From NCBI GenBank assembly GCA_030388825.1, contig CP128835.1, forward strand, positions 2,722,001 through 2,786,000: a DNA stretch of 64,000 nucleotides, read 5' to 3'. The DNA is from Rossellomorea sp. AcN35-11 (GTDB lineage: Bacteria > Bacillota > Bacilli > Bacillales > Bacillaceae_B). Each line of letters opens with the position of its first letter. Within the stretch, counting starts at the first letter, position 1. Position numbers and translations under genes: made by a program. The notes beneath the pieces were generated by a model. That model was not told where the DNA came from, did no database searches, and was given only the letters and a program-made list of their open reading frames with translations. Of this stretch, positions 34,676 through 44,614 are shown piece after piece.

Positions 34676-35671
34676 ATGAACTTGAATCTGATTAAATGTC
34701 ATGGCTCCGGAAATGACTTTATTCTTATTGATGAAATGACCAATGGATACGAATTTACTGAAGAAGCAAGACAAAATCTGGCCCTTTCATTATGTGACCG
34801 ACATTCGGGTATTGGAGCAGATGGAATACTATTCGTGCTGTCCAGTGAACATTGTGACGCACAAATGAGGGTATTCAATGCTGACGGATCAGAAGCATCC
34901 ATGTGCGGGAACGGCCTTCGTTGTGTAGGACGCTATGTGTGCGAGCTTTTGGATAAAACATCGATTGTGATACAGACGATGAAAGCGGATCTGCGTGTCT
35001 CTGCCCAAAAACCTATTTATGAAAATATCCCGACATATAATGTGGAGATTTCTCCTGTCTATTTTGAATTGGATAAACTGCCGATGAATCTGGATCGTGT
35101 GTCGTTGGTGGATGAAACTATCCCGGAAATTTCAGATCGATTGACGTTTACTGCCCTCGCAGTTCCCAATCCACATCTTATCAGCGTTGTCAGTACGGAA
35201 CAGATTCTTTCAAACGAACAGAAAATGATTGCTGAAACTGTCAATGGACCCAATAATCTGTTTCCAGATGGAGTAAACGTGAGTTTTGTTCATCCATTAG
35301 ATAAAGGGGCGATATACGTTCGGACCTTCGAAAGAGGGGTAGGGTTTACAAATGCCTGTGGAACGGCTATGTCTGCTTCGAGTCTGGTTACATGCTTACT
35401 CAATCAGAACGAGTTTGGTAAAGAGATTGATGTATATAATAATGGTGGGAAAGTAAGAGTCATCGTGAACCAATTAAGCGATGGAAAATACAATATGGAA
35501 TTGATCGGGAATGCAACGTATCTTTATCAAGCCCAAATCGAACTATCCATCTCCCATCCTGAAAACTATCGTGAGGTTTCCAGGCAGGACTTTACTGAAG
35601 AAGGTGCATATGAACTTCTTCAAAACCATGCCAAGACGATTGTAGATAATAAAGTATTTATGAGTGCGTGA
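34676..35671 (+). CDS. dapF: Diaminopimelate epimerase DapF
   Basis: A 331-residue PLP-independent racemase converting LL- to meso-diaminopimelate for lysine and peptidoglycan. The two catalytic cysteines are in SMCGNGLRCVGRYV (about residue 77) and TNACGTAMSAS (about 225). The N-terminal KCHGSGNDFILID is conserved. It is somewhat longer than the approximately 280-residue type, as in several Bacillales. ATG 34676 follows GTGGAGGGATTCACG. It ends at a bidirectional terminator shared with ligD. Confidence 0.95.
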   Translation: MNLNLIKCHGSGNDFILIDEMTNGYEFTEEARQNLALSLCDRHSGIGADGILFVLSSEHCDAQMRVFNADGSEASMCGNGLRCVGRYVCELLDKTSIVIQTMKADLRVSAQKPIYENIPTYNVEISPVYFELDKLPMNLDRVSLVDETIPEISDRLTFTALAVPNPHLISVVSTEQILSNEQKMIAETVNGPNNLFPDGVNVSFVHPLDKGAIYVRTFERGVGFTNACGTAMSASSLVTCLLNQNEFGKEIDVYNNGGKVRVIVNQLSDGKYNMELIGNATYLYQAQIELSISHPENYREVSRQDFTEEGAYELLQNHAKTIVDNKVFMSA

Positions 35672-35685
35672 CATATTTGAAAGTG

Positions 35686-35724
35686 AGAGGGTCTCCCAAA
35701 GTTACTCTTTTGGGAGGCCCTCTT
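35686..35724. terminator. Bidirectional terminator between dapF and ligD
   Basis: AGAGGGTCTCCCAAA pairs with TTTGGGAGGCCCTCT around a short loop, with T-rich sequence on one side and A/T flanks on the other. It overlaps the last codons of ligD. Confidence 0.8.
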
Positions 35725-37562
35725 TTTCATGGTCTGAGTTCTTTAGAAAGTGAATCACTTGTTCAAAAGGCTGAAGCTCTTTCACTGTATTGTAACCCGT
35801 AAATGGACAACCCATTTCCCTGAACCTTCGCATCACTACTTCGATGGTGAACTGTTCTGGATGAAGGTCGTCATTCACTTCGTACCACCAAAGAGGTGTG
35901 GCAACTAAAGCCTCCTCATTTCCTCTTAAAGAATAAGGAGCAATGATGGTCTTGCCTTCTCCGTGCTGAATATAGTCCACGTACAGCTTTCCTCCCCGAT
36001 TCTTCTTTAATCGTTCGATTGTAAAGTCATCAGGGTTATTGGTAACAAGGTAACGAGCTATAAATTCAGTGAACAAGCCCGTTTCCTTCCATGTATAGCC
36101 GATTGGAAGAGGGATATATACCTGAAGCCCTTTGTTCCCTGAGGTTTTGACAAAACTGTGCAGGCCCAACCGGTCGAATAGTCCTTTCATCATGCCGGCA
36201 GCTTTAACAGCAAGACCAAATTGATCTCTGCTTGGTGGATCAAGGTCGAAGACTACTTCATTGACGTATTCCTCTTCCGCTTTTTGCGAGGGAATGTGAA
36301 ATTCTAACGCCAATTGATTTCCAAGCCAAATGAGGGTTTTAAGATTGTTGCATAGGGTATAATGAATTCCTTCCAATTGAAACGTCTCAACAAATGAAGG
36401 AGCATAATCAGGTGTGTTTTTTTGGTAAAAGGACTCACCAAATATCCCGTGGGGAAAACGAATACACGTTAAGGGGCGATCCTTTAAAAATGGCAGGATA
36501 ACCACTGACATTTTGCGAAGATAACGAATATAGTCAAGCTTGGTCATCGACACTTTTTTAAACAATTTTTTGTTTGAATGAGTGATTTCTACATCATTGG
36601 GAAGGGACCCTTCATCCATCATGAATTGCTCAAAAGTGCAGGCTTCAGGGGAAGTGGAAAACAGAAATTGGTGAAAATGAGGTTCACGGAGTTGATCATC
36701 ATACCAATTTAAATACACTATTTCCACAGTGATCGCTGGATCAATGAAATACATGGAGTTTTCTTTGCTTGTAAAATTCATTTTGATTGATGCTTTCAAC
36801 GTTTTTTTTTCTTCTGGGGAAAGCCCAAAGTGAAATGAACCAATAGGACGTATGGCATCTTTTTCATATACCCCAATATGAAAGTAATCATTATTTTCAT
36901 CAAGAGAAGTGATAAAACACTTGCATTTTTTCCAATTTTTTCTTTTTATCCAATTCGTACTTCGTTTTCCTTTTTCCCACTTACTCATCTTGCGCTTCGC
37001 GACAACACCTTCACCCTCTTCATTCTCTACTAATTTCCATAGTTCCCCCCTTATCTTCGTAACACGGAACCATCTGCAGGGAAAATGGAAGATCAGGGGA
37101 TGGTTCCAGAGGCATTTGAAGAAGGGTGAATAATTCTTTTAGCTTTTCTTTTCTCATATAGTAAGGCTCGTCCACCAACGTATGATCCATGTATTGGAGT
37201 AAATCAAAGGCGAGGAACGTAACTGGTCTTCGTGCTGCTGCATCATTGATTTTCTCTTCTTTACGCATTCTTCCCCTTACTTGCAATTCAAAAAATTCAC
37301 TGCTGTTGGCTGAACGTAATAAAGTAACCTCACCATCAAGTACGATAGGGACAGGGAGGTTCGTTCCTTTCAGTAAAGATTTGATCTGTTCGTCAATTTC
37401 CGGAAAGTGTGGTAGCAATTCCTTGCCGTTGCGACTTTGAAGGCTTATACGCTCATGAGAAAGAATGGAAAGAATCCCTCGAAATCCATCATATTTCACT
37501 TCATAAAGCCAATCTCCATTGTCAGGAAGTACTTCGTGTAGAGTAGGAAGCATAGGTTTCAT
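35702..37562 (-). pseudogene. ligD: ATP-dependent DNA ligase D (YkoU-type ligase-polymerase), interrupted by a homopolymer frameshift
   Basis: Bacterial NHEJ ligase with the Bacillus order: ligase domain first, primase-polymerase domain second, about 610 residues. The N-terminal part (from 37562, after AAAGGGGAACAGTC) contains the adenylation motif EVKYDGFRG, VLDGEVTLL and FDLLQY. It stops at a run of six C (37045-37050). With five, the frame reads CYEDKGELWKLVENEEGEGV then VAKRKMSKWEKGKRSTNWIK, the normal ligase motif V, and continues into the polymerase (FDLDPPS, KTSGNKGLQVYIPL). The rest is intact, so the extra base may be an artefact. Divergent from ku. Confidence 0.9.
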
Positions 37563-37697
37563 GACTGTTCCCCTTTTTTCTACTAGTGTGGCCACATATG
37601 AATGGATTTATTTCCAGATGTTTTAGGGGATGAAGAGTGTTTGACAACTAAATGCTAAAGATAAGTGATTAGTTTATGTGAGGGAGGGTATTTATAT

Positions 37698-38525
37698 ATG
37701 CATACGATATGGAAAGGCTCTATTAGTTTCGGCTTGGTGAACATCCCCATCAAACTTCATTCGGCCACTGAAGATCGGGATATTAAGCTCCGATCACTTC
37801 ATAAAGAATGCCATACACCGATTAAATATGAGAAAGTGTGTCCTGCATGTGAAAAAGAAATAGACCATCATGACATCGTGAAAGGATATGAAGTGACCAA
37901 AGGTAAATTTGTCGTACTTCAAGAAGAGGAATTAAAGGAACTGAAGGAAGAGAACGGTGACAAAGCAGTAGAGATTGTAGACTTTATAAAAATGGAAGAA
38001 ATCGATCCGATTTTCTTTGAACGGACTTATTATGTTTCACCAAATGATGGTGGGAAGAAAGCCTATTCCTTGTTAAGAAAGGCTCTTCAGGAATCTGGGA
38101 AGGTAGGGATTGCCAAAATCACCATGAGGTCGAAGGAACAGTTATCGATTGTCAGAGTGTATGAAAATACCCTTGTAATGGAGACCATTCACTATCCAGA
38201 TGAAGTCAGAGGCACAGGGGATGTCCCAAACGTCCCTGAAGAAGATGAGATAACAGATAAAGAACTCGAAACAGCTACGATGTTAATTGAACAACTGACT
38301 ACGGATTTTCAACCACAGAAATATAAAGACCTGTATCGTGAACGCTTAAGTCAATTAATCGAATCTAAGCAGACCGGGGAAAAGATCGTCACAGCCAAAG
38401 AAAAAGAGCCTAAAGAGAATGTGACAGACTTAATGGCCGCACTTCAAGCTTCGATTGATTCGTCAAAGCCCAATAAGGCCAAGACCACGAAAAAGAAAGC
38501 GACTTCAAAGAAAAAAGCCCAATAG
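37698..38525 (+). CDS. ku: Ku DNA end-binding protein (YkoV-type)
   Basis: A 275-residue Ku homologue: MHTIWKGSISFGLVNIPIKL at the start, the zinc-like HKECHTPIKYEKVCPACEKE, the beta-barrel core (IDPIFFERTYYVSPNDGGKKAYSLL) and a lysine-rich tail (KKKATSKKKAQ) typical of DNA-binding C-termini. It bridges double-strand ends and recruits LigD, whose gene is divergent 135 bp away. ATG 37698 follows GAGGGAGGGTATTTATAT. Sporulating Bacillus usually express the pair in the forespore under sigma-G; I did not identify that promoter with confidence. Confidence 0.95.
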   Translation: MHTIWKGSISFGLVNIPIKLHSATEDRDIKLRSLHKECHTPIKYEKVCPACEKEIDHHDIVKGYEVTKGKFVVLQEEELKELKEENGDKAVEIVDFIKMEEIDPIFFERTYYVSPNDGGKKAYSLLRKALQESGKVGIAKITMRSKEQLSIVRVYENTLVMETIHYPDEVRGTGDVPNVPEEDEITDKELETATMLIEQLTTDFQPQKYKDLYRERLSQLIESKQTGEKIVTAKEKEPKENVTDLMAALQASIDSSKPNKAKTTKKKATSKKKAQ

Positions 38526-38558
38526 AACGAAAGTCGTGTGTAAAGAGAGGGACTCGTT

Positions 38559-39209
38559 TTGGAGGAGAAACAAATTAAGCAAGGAGTATTTATTGGACTC
38601 GCTCTCGCTTGCCTGTTCGCATTTACATGGGGATTTGTAAGCATTGTCGATGAATTGCAGGAAAATGAAATTGAACAATTTGATAATGGTGTATTTGAGA
38701 TTGTGAGGGGGAGTATTTCCCCTAGTCTGACGACTTTTATGACATCGATCACCTTTTTGGGAGGGGTGATGGGGATTTCCATTTTCACCATCATCGTCGT
38801 TGCCATTCTATTGATTTTAAAGAAATACCCCCTTGCTTTCTTTGTAGTCATAACCATTACTACTGGAGCTGGATTTAATTGGCTCTTGAAATGGATCTTT
38901 AAAAGGGAGCGCCCGGATATCGAGGCCCTTATCGAACAAGGGGGCTATAGTTTCCCAAGCGGTCATTCCATGAGCTCGTTTATTTTCTATGGGACCCTGG
39001 CGTTCATATTGTTCCGTGCGTTGGACTATAAACGTTATAAGTGGGGAAGTGTCCTAGTGGTTGGTGTGATGGTCTTTCTCATTGGGATAAGCAGAGTGTA
39101 TTTAGGGGTGCACTATCCAAGTGACATATTGGGCGGTTTCACTGCAGGAGGAGCATGGTTGACGCTTTGCATTGTCATCTATGCATATTTTTATAAAAGA
39201 AGAAACTAG
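38559..39209 (+). CDS. PAP2-family phosphatase
   Basis: A 216-residue membrane phosphatase with the three-part PAP2 signature: KWIFKRERPD, YSFPSGHSMSS and SRVYLGVHYPSDILGG. It has about six helices. Likely substrates are phosphatidylglycerol phosphate or undecaprenyl-PP. The start is TTG, seven bases after AGAGAGGG. It lies 33 bp after ku and may be co-transcribed. Confidence 0.88.
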   Translation: MEEKQIKQGVFIGLALACLFAFTWGFVSIVDELQENEIEQFDNGVFEIVRGSISPSLTTFMTSITFLGGVMGISIFTIIVVAILLILKKYPLAFFVVITITTGAGFNWLLKWIFKRERPDIEALIEQGGYSFPSGHSMSSFIFYGTLAFILFRALDYKRYKWGSVLVVGVMVFLIGISRVYLGVHYPSDILGGFTAGGAWLTLCIVIYAYFYKRRN

Positions 39210-39232
39210 GACATAGTGGAGTAATAGTAAAG

Positions 39233-39262
39233 AAAGCGCTCGTAAATGAACGAGCGTTTTCT
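39233..39262 (+). terminator. Terminator after the PAP2 gene
   Basis: AAAGCGCTCG and ACGAGCGTTTT form the stem, with TCTCTCTTTT tail. Confidence 0.7.
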
Positions 39263-39279
39263 CTCTTTTATTCAATACG

Positions 39280-40116
39280 TTAAAATAAATTAAAAATGTA
39301 AGGTCCGATAGAAGCTGCATAAAGAAGGATGTAAATGCCGATGAAATAAAATACGCCTCCAAATGTGCCCCAGTCAGGATCTCTCCCCATTTTCCAGAGG
39401 AAGGAAGAAATGACGCTGATAACGATTAATAGTACATATTCACTTCCAGAAAATATTAGGTAACCAGGAGCAGAGGAGTAATAGTAATCTCCCATGGCTT
39501 TCGTAATGAAGGTGATAGGCATGACTAAAAATACAATGATGCAGGCGTATTCAACCCAATTGATTTCTTCCTTTTCAAATATGTTCGGTTTAAACATATA
39601 GAGGAGAATGAGTATGAAAAGGGATGGCAGAACCCAATAAAACGAAACCAAAATGGTTATTAAACTGCTGAACAGCATTAGAATGGCATTGTTAACAGCT
39701 TCTTTTACACTACGCTCTGACCATTCAGTGCTCTTCGAGATAGCGGATGCTTCCTGTGAAGCCCCGAATAATTCATATCTGTCACCATCATAATCCAACC
39801 AGGCGATTCTTTTATCCGTGAGTTGAAGGGGAAGATATGAAAAATACTTTGTTGTGCTGACAGGTACAGCCTTTAATTGAGTGGAATCTGCAAAAGATGC
39901 CTTATATAGACTTATGGCGTTATCATCTCCGACACGGTGCCCTTCAGCTGTGAAGAGTATGGATTCTTCGCCTTCAAGTGTAACGAATTGTGCAGACCTT
40001 AGGCTTTGAAGTTTGCTCCCGGAGATTTCATTTATAAACTCCATTTTTACAGGCTTCAAAATGGATGTTCCTAACTCATCAACAGGTGCCTCGAGTTTGA
40101 AAATCTTATAAGACAA
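39280..40116 (-). pseudogene. C-terminal half of a membrane-anchored propeller protein, split by the island
   Basis: A 278-residue product beginning inside a beta-propeller-like region (SAQFVTLEGEESILFTAEG, KRIAWLDYDGDRYELFG) and ending with five membrane helices. It has no signal peptide and no ribosome-binding site; the apparent TTG start is preceded by TAA and TAG. The 192-residue product at 58384-58962 has the complementary content (N-terminal anchor and early propeller strands). Both broken ends contain TATAAGA in the same codon phase, so joining them gives a roughly 470-residue gene. I infer one gene separated by insertion of the intervening 18 kb. Function unknown. Confidence 0.6.
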
Positions 40117-40258
40117 CGTCTATTATCCGGGAGATTTATCAATAATAATATCTCTATAATCTAAAGTAACGAGCTCAAAGTCACACCTTTCCTTACTTTA
40201 AAAGAGATAATTGTCTTATCAACTTACTTTTCTCATCATTGCTTCAATAGGTCCCCTC

Positions 40259-41296
40259 TTAAAAATTTTTCTCCACCAAGTTGAAATGACTGTAGAAAAA
40301 AAGAAAGTATATCAACGCAGTGGTTACAGCGAGTGGTAAGGTGTTCTCTGCCAGTCCTCCAAACATAAAGAAAACAGCCAGGACGAGAAAATGTGCAATA
40401 TAGAGGGTAAGGGCAAGCTGGCCCGTGTACACAAATGCTTGAATGACGGCTGTTTCTCTCCATTTTTCAGAAATCATAACACATAGAAGGATTACGATGA
40501 TCGCAGTACTTGTGCTGGAGATCATATATAGCAGGGTCGGAGGCATCGGTTTCGTATCGAATAAATAATACGCAATCTCAAGTCCCACTGCCGGTTCAGA
40601 CAGTTTGATAAGAGTATAGGAAGCAGCTTCTGTTAAGAGAAACGCGATGAGTGATATAGACATCATTTTTTTCCGAAGTGTAGAGTTTTGAACATTGACC
40701 CTTCCCAACCACATTCCAAACAACAGAAAGGCAACCCAGGGGAAAATGGGGTGGTACCCGTTAAAGAACAGGTTACTGATGAATCCTTTCCAAGTCCAAA
40801 ACGTCTCGTAGTATTTAAACGTCGTATCCCAACCATATTCATAGTTTAAAAGAAGTTGAGAAATCTGTGAGGTCAGAACGATCCCAACTGCGGCGATAAT
40901 TAATTGTCTGGAGGACGCCACAATGAAGAAGTAAGCAATGAACATATAAAAGGCATAATAATGAAGGATGTCCGCGCTCCATTGCATGAGAAACAGAATC
41001 ATCCCGAGAACGAATAAAAACAATGAACGTCTCCATATCATCTTCCGATATTTCTTAGAGGGAGTACCACTCATCCGTGCTTTCTTAGTCATCAAAGATA
41101 TACCGATTCCTGCAAGTATCACGAAAATGGCCGATGCACGGCCTTCAAGTAAACCAGTCATGGTCTTTAACCATTCCGGCCCATTTTCTTCTGCATTCAT
41201 TGATATCTTATAATTGACGATCACCATTCCTAATATGGCTAAGGCACGAGCCATATCGAAGCCAATGATTCGTTTTGCTGATTCCTCCATTTCCAT
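40259..41296 (-). CDS. DUF418/DUF1624-type membrane protein (YeiB-like)
   Basis: A 345-residue membrane protein with about ten helices. The N-terminal RIIGFDMARALAILGMVIVN is the acyltransferase-like signature shared by DUF1624 and YeiB/DUF418 proteins. FPWVAFLLFGMWLGR and AFVYTGQLALTLYIAHFLVL are the usual later blocks. The biochemical role is unsettled. The start lies 5 bp after the stop of the TetR gene on the same strand, so the pair is an operon and the TetR protein is its probable regulator. Confidence 0.78.
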   Translation of the reverse strand: MEMEESAKRIIGFDMARALAILGMVIVNYKISMNAEENGPEWLKTMTGLLEGRASAIFVILAGIGISLMTKKARMSGTPSKKYRKMIWRRSLFLFVLGMILFLMQWSADILHYYAFYMFIAYFFIVASSRQLIIAAVGIVLTSQISQLLLNYEYGWDTTFKYYETFWTWKGFISNLFFNGYHPIFPWVAFLLFGMWLGRVNVQNSTLRKKMMSISLIAFLLTEAASYTLIKLSEPAVGLEIAYYLFDTKPMPPTLLYMISSTSTAIIVILLCVMISEKWRETAVIQAFVYTGQLALTLYIAHFLVLAVFFMFGGLAENTLPLAVTTALIYFLFFYSHFNLVEKNF

Positions 41297-41301
41297 TCAC
41301 C

Positions 41302-41868
41302 TCATTGAAAAATACTTTTTACAGAGAAAGCCCAAATTGCAGTAGGATTAAAGGAATACTCTTCGTTTGAATACTTGTCTAATCCGTCCACTATGATGGT
41401 CAAAAATTCCGCCTTCGTTTGAATCTCAAGCCCCGAAAGTAATTCATAATCACGTGCTAATTGTAAGAGAGCCACGAATCCATTCAGGAATTCATCTAAA
41501 ACCTTCTTTAGTGCCTGAGCGTAATAAGAATTCCGAGTGCTCAACACATAATACTCGTTCATGATCTTGTTGTAATAGGGATCTTGGAGTTGTTTGTTCA
41601 TCATGCTCACACCATCTTCTGTGAGCTTGGTCAGGAAGTTCTCTTTCGTGTATTCCTGATGATTGAAAAAGTTGGTGAATTTTATTTCTTCAATGATGTA
41701 ATCAAATAGTGTTTGAATGAGTTTTTCCTTTGAGCTGAAATAATAATAAATAGCGGGCTTCGTTATCCCTATTTCTTTCGCAATAAGAGACATGCTTGTT
41801 TGATCGAATCCTTTCTCAGCAAATAGCCGATAGGAAGTATTGAGAATATTTGTATATTTTTCTGACAT
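41302..41868 (-). CDS. TetR-family transcriptional regulator
   Basis: A 188-residue repressor. The N-terminal HTH is clear: ILNTSYRLFAEKGFDQTSMS, LIAKEIGITKPAIYYYFSSK, EKLIQTLFDYI. The C-terminal ligand domain is diverse. It is followed by the membrane-protein gene and preceded by a near-perfect palindrome (41885-41910), so autoregulation is likely. The inducer is unknown. Confidence 0.88.
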   Translation of the reverse strand: MSEKYTNILNTSYRLFAEKGFDQTSMSLIAKEIGITKPAIYYYFSSKEKLIQTLFDYIIEEIKFTNFFNHQEYTKENFLTKLTEDGVSMMNKQLQDPYYNKIMNEYYVLSTRNSYYAQALKKVLDEFLNGFVALLQLARDYELLSGLEIQTKAEFLTIIVDGLDKYSNEEYSFNPTAIWAFSVKSIFQ

Positions 41869-41884
41869 AATGGACGTCCTTTCG

Positions 41885-41910
41885 TTATTTACTTACTGGT
41901 AGGTAAATAA
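41885..41910. promoter_or_regulatory. Probable TetR operator
   Basis: A 26-bp palindrome: TTATTTAC plus TTAC, a central TG, then GTAGGTAAATAA, with two mismatched pairs. It lies 17 bp upstream of the TetR start, where it would overlap the promoter. The 41911-42040 gap holds AT-rich promoter-like DNA and no gene. Confidence 0.6.
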
Positions 41911-42055
41911 TAGCTTGCTAATATAAAATTGTCAATATCTTCATTTTTTATAATTTTTCAATGGTGGGTTTTTGTCTCTCACCAATGAAAAGAAGGATAT
42001 TTCAAACATATATTGAATGGTATGGTGGTATAAATTTGTAACAAGGGAGAGAACA

Positions 42056-42676
42056 ATGACCGTATTTAGTGGAACGTTTGAGAGTTCTGACATCACACTT
42101 ACAATTAATAAACAAGGGGAATCTTATCGCTGTAATTTAAAAAACAAGAAGGATTATCTTGAAATGAAACATGGGGTTGGGACGGAAGTAGGGAATCATC
42201 TTGTAATGGCTACTTTCAATAGTTGTTCGAACTTGATAGAGCAACCAATTATAGGAGTATGTATCTATACACCAATTGGTGATCAGCGTTCGTTGACGGC
42301 ACTATGGACTACTATCAACGATTCTTACTTGGGTTCAGGTATAGCCATTAAAAGTGATAGGAGTCCACAGCTTGAAGGTAAATATACTGTCAGGTATTTT
42401 GCACCTGAAGAAGACTCGGTCACTCTGGATGTTTACATCCATAAAGAGATAGATACCTATTCATTAAGTTGGTATTTGGGAGAAAAGCAGATCAACCAGG
42501 GAGTCGGAATTCGATTGAATGACCAACTTTTTATCGCTTGGGGAGACATGGAAATTAAATGTGAATTGCATGTATTTTCATTTAATCCTAACGATAAATA
42601 CTCTCTGAGATGTATTTCCATTTTATCGAATACCACTCTTTTAACGGAAAAGACATTTGTACGTATTGTAACGTAA
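42056..42676 (+). CDS. Unknown beta-rich protein, possible internal duplication
   Basis: A 206-residue cytosolic protein without signal or membrane segments. The two halves look related: YRCNLKNKKDYLEMKHGVG then NHLVMATF, and YSLSWYLGEKQINQGVGIR then QLFIAWG. This gives two copies of a beta-sandwich-like unit of about 95 residues. ATG 42056 follows AAGGGAGAGAACA and is preferred to one 39 bp upstream. No family recognised. Confidence 0.5.
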   Translation: MTVFSGTFESSDITLTINKQGESYRCNLKNKKDYLEMKHGVGTEVGNHLVMATFNSCSNLIEQPIIGVCIYTPIGDQRSLTALWTTINDSYLGSGIAIKSDRSPQLEGKYTVRYFAPEEDSVTLDVYIHKEIDTYSLSWYLGEKQINQGVGIRLNDQLFIAWGDMEIKCELHVFSFNPNDKYSLRCISILSNTTLLTEKTFVRIVT

Positions 42677-42766
42677 AGGATTTTGTTTAAAATAAAGCTT
42701 CCTAGTGCTTAGTTATTTGCTTTTAACTACATTAAACTAGAAGTATCTTTAAGTAAAGGGCGGGTA

Positions 42767-43186
42767 AAGAGTAGAATCATATCAAAACTAGGGGAATTCT
42801 TAGACAAAAATGATATAACAATTAGAGAGTTTTCTCTAGAATCTGGCGTGAATGAAAATACAATGAATCAATTGTATAAAGACCCAAGTCATTTTCCTAG
42901 ATCTAAAACGATTAAAAGAGTAATGGATGTCGTAAGTAGGATTGAACCCGAAGCGCAGGTCAGTGATTTTTTTGATATCACGATGCCAGAAAAAAAAGCC
43001 TTACTTTATCTGGAGAGAGATAGATCAATTAGAAAATCCCCTTCCATTTGGAAAGGGATTTTTAATGTTATATCTTGCTGCCATTCAAAACCTATCAAAA
43101 CATCCTATGTAGCATGTCCCCACATTATGAACAAAGGAAGACCTCTCCAGGAGATAAGAGGTCTTTCTTCATTTCGAAGAGGTTGA
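42767..43186 (+). pseudogene. Degenerate copy of a small HTH protein gene
   Basis: The frame reads KSRIISKLGEFLDKNDITIR then EFSLESGVNENTMNQLYKDP and IKRVMDVVSRIEPEAQVSDF. This is the same protein as the intact gene at 43416-43640, at about 65 percent identity by eye. No ATG, GTG or TTG aligns with the start of the intact copy; the first candidate is an internal GTG at 42848. The normal stop is lost, so the frame runs through the terminator hairpin at 43033-43063. It is probably inactive. Confidence 0.5.
43033..43063 (+). terminator. Terminator-like hairpin inside the degenerate HTH copy
   Basis: AAAATCCCCTTCC/GGAAAGGGATTTTT. Further hairpins at 43138-43166 (AAGACCTCT/AGAGGTCTT) and about 43230-43258 follow, so 43187-43406 consists of hairpin-rich non-coding DNA. 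Confidence 0.55.
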
Positions 43187-43415
43187 ACAATAAAGTGTAT
43201 GTTTCAAGCAAACAGAATATACAAAAAAGAACCCACTTTAATGTGAAGGGGGGCTTTCCATTGTAGTCAGCATCTTACCAATCCTTTTCCCTCCAGTCCT
43301 CTACAGTAAACATCTATATTTACTATGTTTAATACAAAGATATCCAGAAAGAGGGGATGTTTTAACCATTTAAAAATAACGAACTATTCCGATAAACATA
43401 TTCGAGGTGAAGGCA

Positions 43416-43640
43416 ATGGATAGAGAGCTAACAAATTTAGGGAAATTCTTAGAAAAATACGAGTATACAAAGAGAGAGTTTTCTCAGGAATCTGGCGTGA
43501 ATGAAAGTACAATTATTAAATTGTGCAAAGACCCAAGTCATTTTCCAATACCTAAAACAATTAGAAAAGTAATGGAGGTCGTAAGGAGGATTGAGCCTGA
43601 CGTTAAGGCCAGTGACTTTTTTGATATTAAGGCACCATAA
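43416..43640 (+). CDS. Small XRE-like HTH protein
   Basis: A 74-residue protein, MDRELTNLGKFLEKYEYTKR then EFSQESGVNESTIIKLCKD, with a short Cro/CI-type helix-turn-helix (REFSQESGVNESTI) and a C-terminal helix pair. ATG 43416 follows GAGGTGAAGGCA. It is a paralogue of the degenerate copy 560 bp upstream. Both are followed by similar hairpins (CCCCCTTC/GAAGGGGG here), so the duplicated unit included the terminator. Targets unknown. Confidence 0.6.
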   Translation: MDRELTNLGKFLEKYEYTKREFSQESGVNESTIIKLCKDPSHFPIPKTIRKVMEVVRRIEPDVKASDFFDIKAP

Positions 43641-43690
43641 GAATTCTCTCCTGCTCAGGAAAGAGATAATTTAATGTAAAACAAAAAAGA

Positions 43691-43716
43691 GCCCCCTTCA
43701 ATGTGAAGGGGGTTTT
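43691..43716 (+). terminator. Terminator of the small HTH gene
   Basis: CCCCCTTC/GAAGGGGG stem, loop AATGT, TTTT tail. A second hairpin with TTTTT lies at 43791-43830. 43641-43926 has no gene. Confidence 0.65.
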
Positions 43717-43926
43717 GACATGGAGTCAATATTTTTGGTGATTATTAGTATTATACAAACCGTGTTTCCTTATTCCAAAAACTTGGACCCAAAAAGCCTC
43801 CTTCCTTTGCAGTGCAGGAAGAGGGTTTTTAAATGAGAGGTCTCCCACTTGTGATTATGTTCTACAAACTTTCTAAACTCCATCTAACTAGTATAGTTTG
43901 TCTAAGCTTATACCCTCATTTAGGCA

Positions 43927-44263
43927 TTACGCCACTTCTTGTTGTTTAGGATGTTCACCGTATTTAGTTCGTTCAGGGTTACTATCGAGACATGTAAAGA
44001 TGATTAGAACGATGCCACCAACTAATGGGATAAACATAAGCAACTGCCACCATCCACTTCGACCAGTGTCATGCAAACGTCGAGCCGTGACAGCAAGTGT
44101 TGGAAGAGCGATTGCAAAAGAAAACAAGGATAGTAACAGTTCCTCTTATTCCGAGTACCATTTCTATAATCAATGCAAATGTAATAAGGGAAGCAATTAG
44201 AATAAACATCCAATATTCCTTACGTCTAGCTCGTCTACTAAACCCAACATAAATTTTTAACAC
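43927..44263 (-). pseudogene. DUF805 membrane protein with a frameshift
   Basis: The first frame gives MLKIYVGFSRRARRKEYWMF and two helices to about VLGIRG. A second frame gives LLLSLFSFAIALPTLAVTAR, RLHDTGRSGWWQLLMFIPLV and LDSNPERTKYG. These are consecutive parts of a DUF805 protein of about 110 residues. One extra base near the GG at about 44143-44144 accounts for the shift. The start follows AGGGGGGAATTAG on the minus strand. Function of DUF805 is unknown. Confidence 0.65.
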
Positions 44264-44614
44264 TTTTAAAAACCATTTTATCTAATTCCCCCCTTAATAA
44301 GACCTATGAAATTATTCCATAAACCCAAGGAATGTCTATAGGTTATGCATGCGAACAAGGGGATATGGGTTTAGTCTTATGGTAAAAGAACACAGAGAGA
44401 GCGGAGGGTTTCCCAGACATCAGTCAGAGTTCCTCTTCTTTGGGGATCAAAGTTCTTTCTTTAGGGTAATTTCTATTCCTCTCCTAAACTAGTAAAATAA
44501 TGAACTATTACCTTATTTTACGTTTAATATAGTCCGAAAACAGGATTCCATTTGAACTACAATCACGTATAATAGGTGATTGTCAGTGAAAAAAATGGAA
44601 GGGGAACCATTAAC
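44264..44614. other. Intergenic region upstream of the giant Rhs gene
   Basis: About 350 bp with no gene-like frame. It must hold the rhs promoter. AGTAGAATA-type and TATAAT-like AT-rich blocks occur but no convincing -35/-10 pair stands out. GGAAGGGGAACC lies about 10 bp before the rhs ATG. Confidence 0.4.

Noticed and set aside
40114..40116. TTG as a genuine start of the 278-residue membrane protein
   Set aside because: No Shine-Dalgarno, stops immediately upstream, and the product begins mid-domain; better explained as a severed gene.
43187..43406. A CRISPR-like array from the recurring GAAGGGGG hairpins near the HTH genes
   Set aside because: Only two or three imperfect hairpins that behave as terminators; no regular spacers or cas genes.
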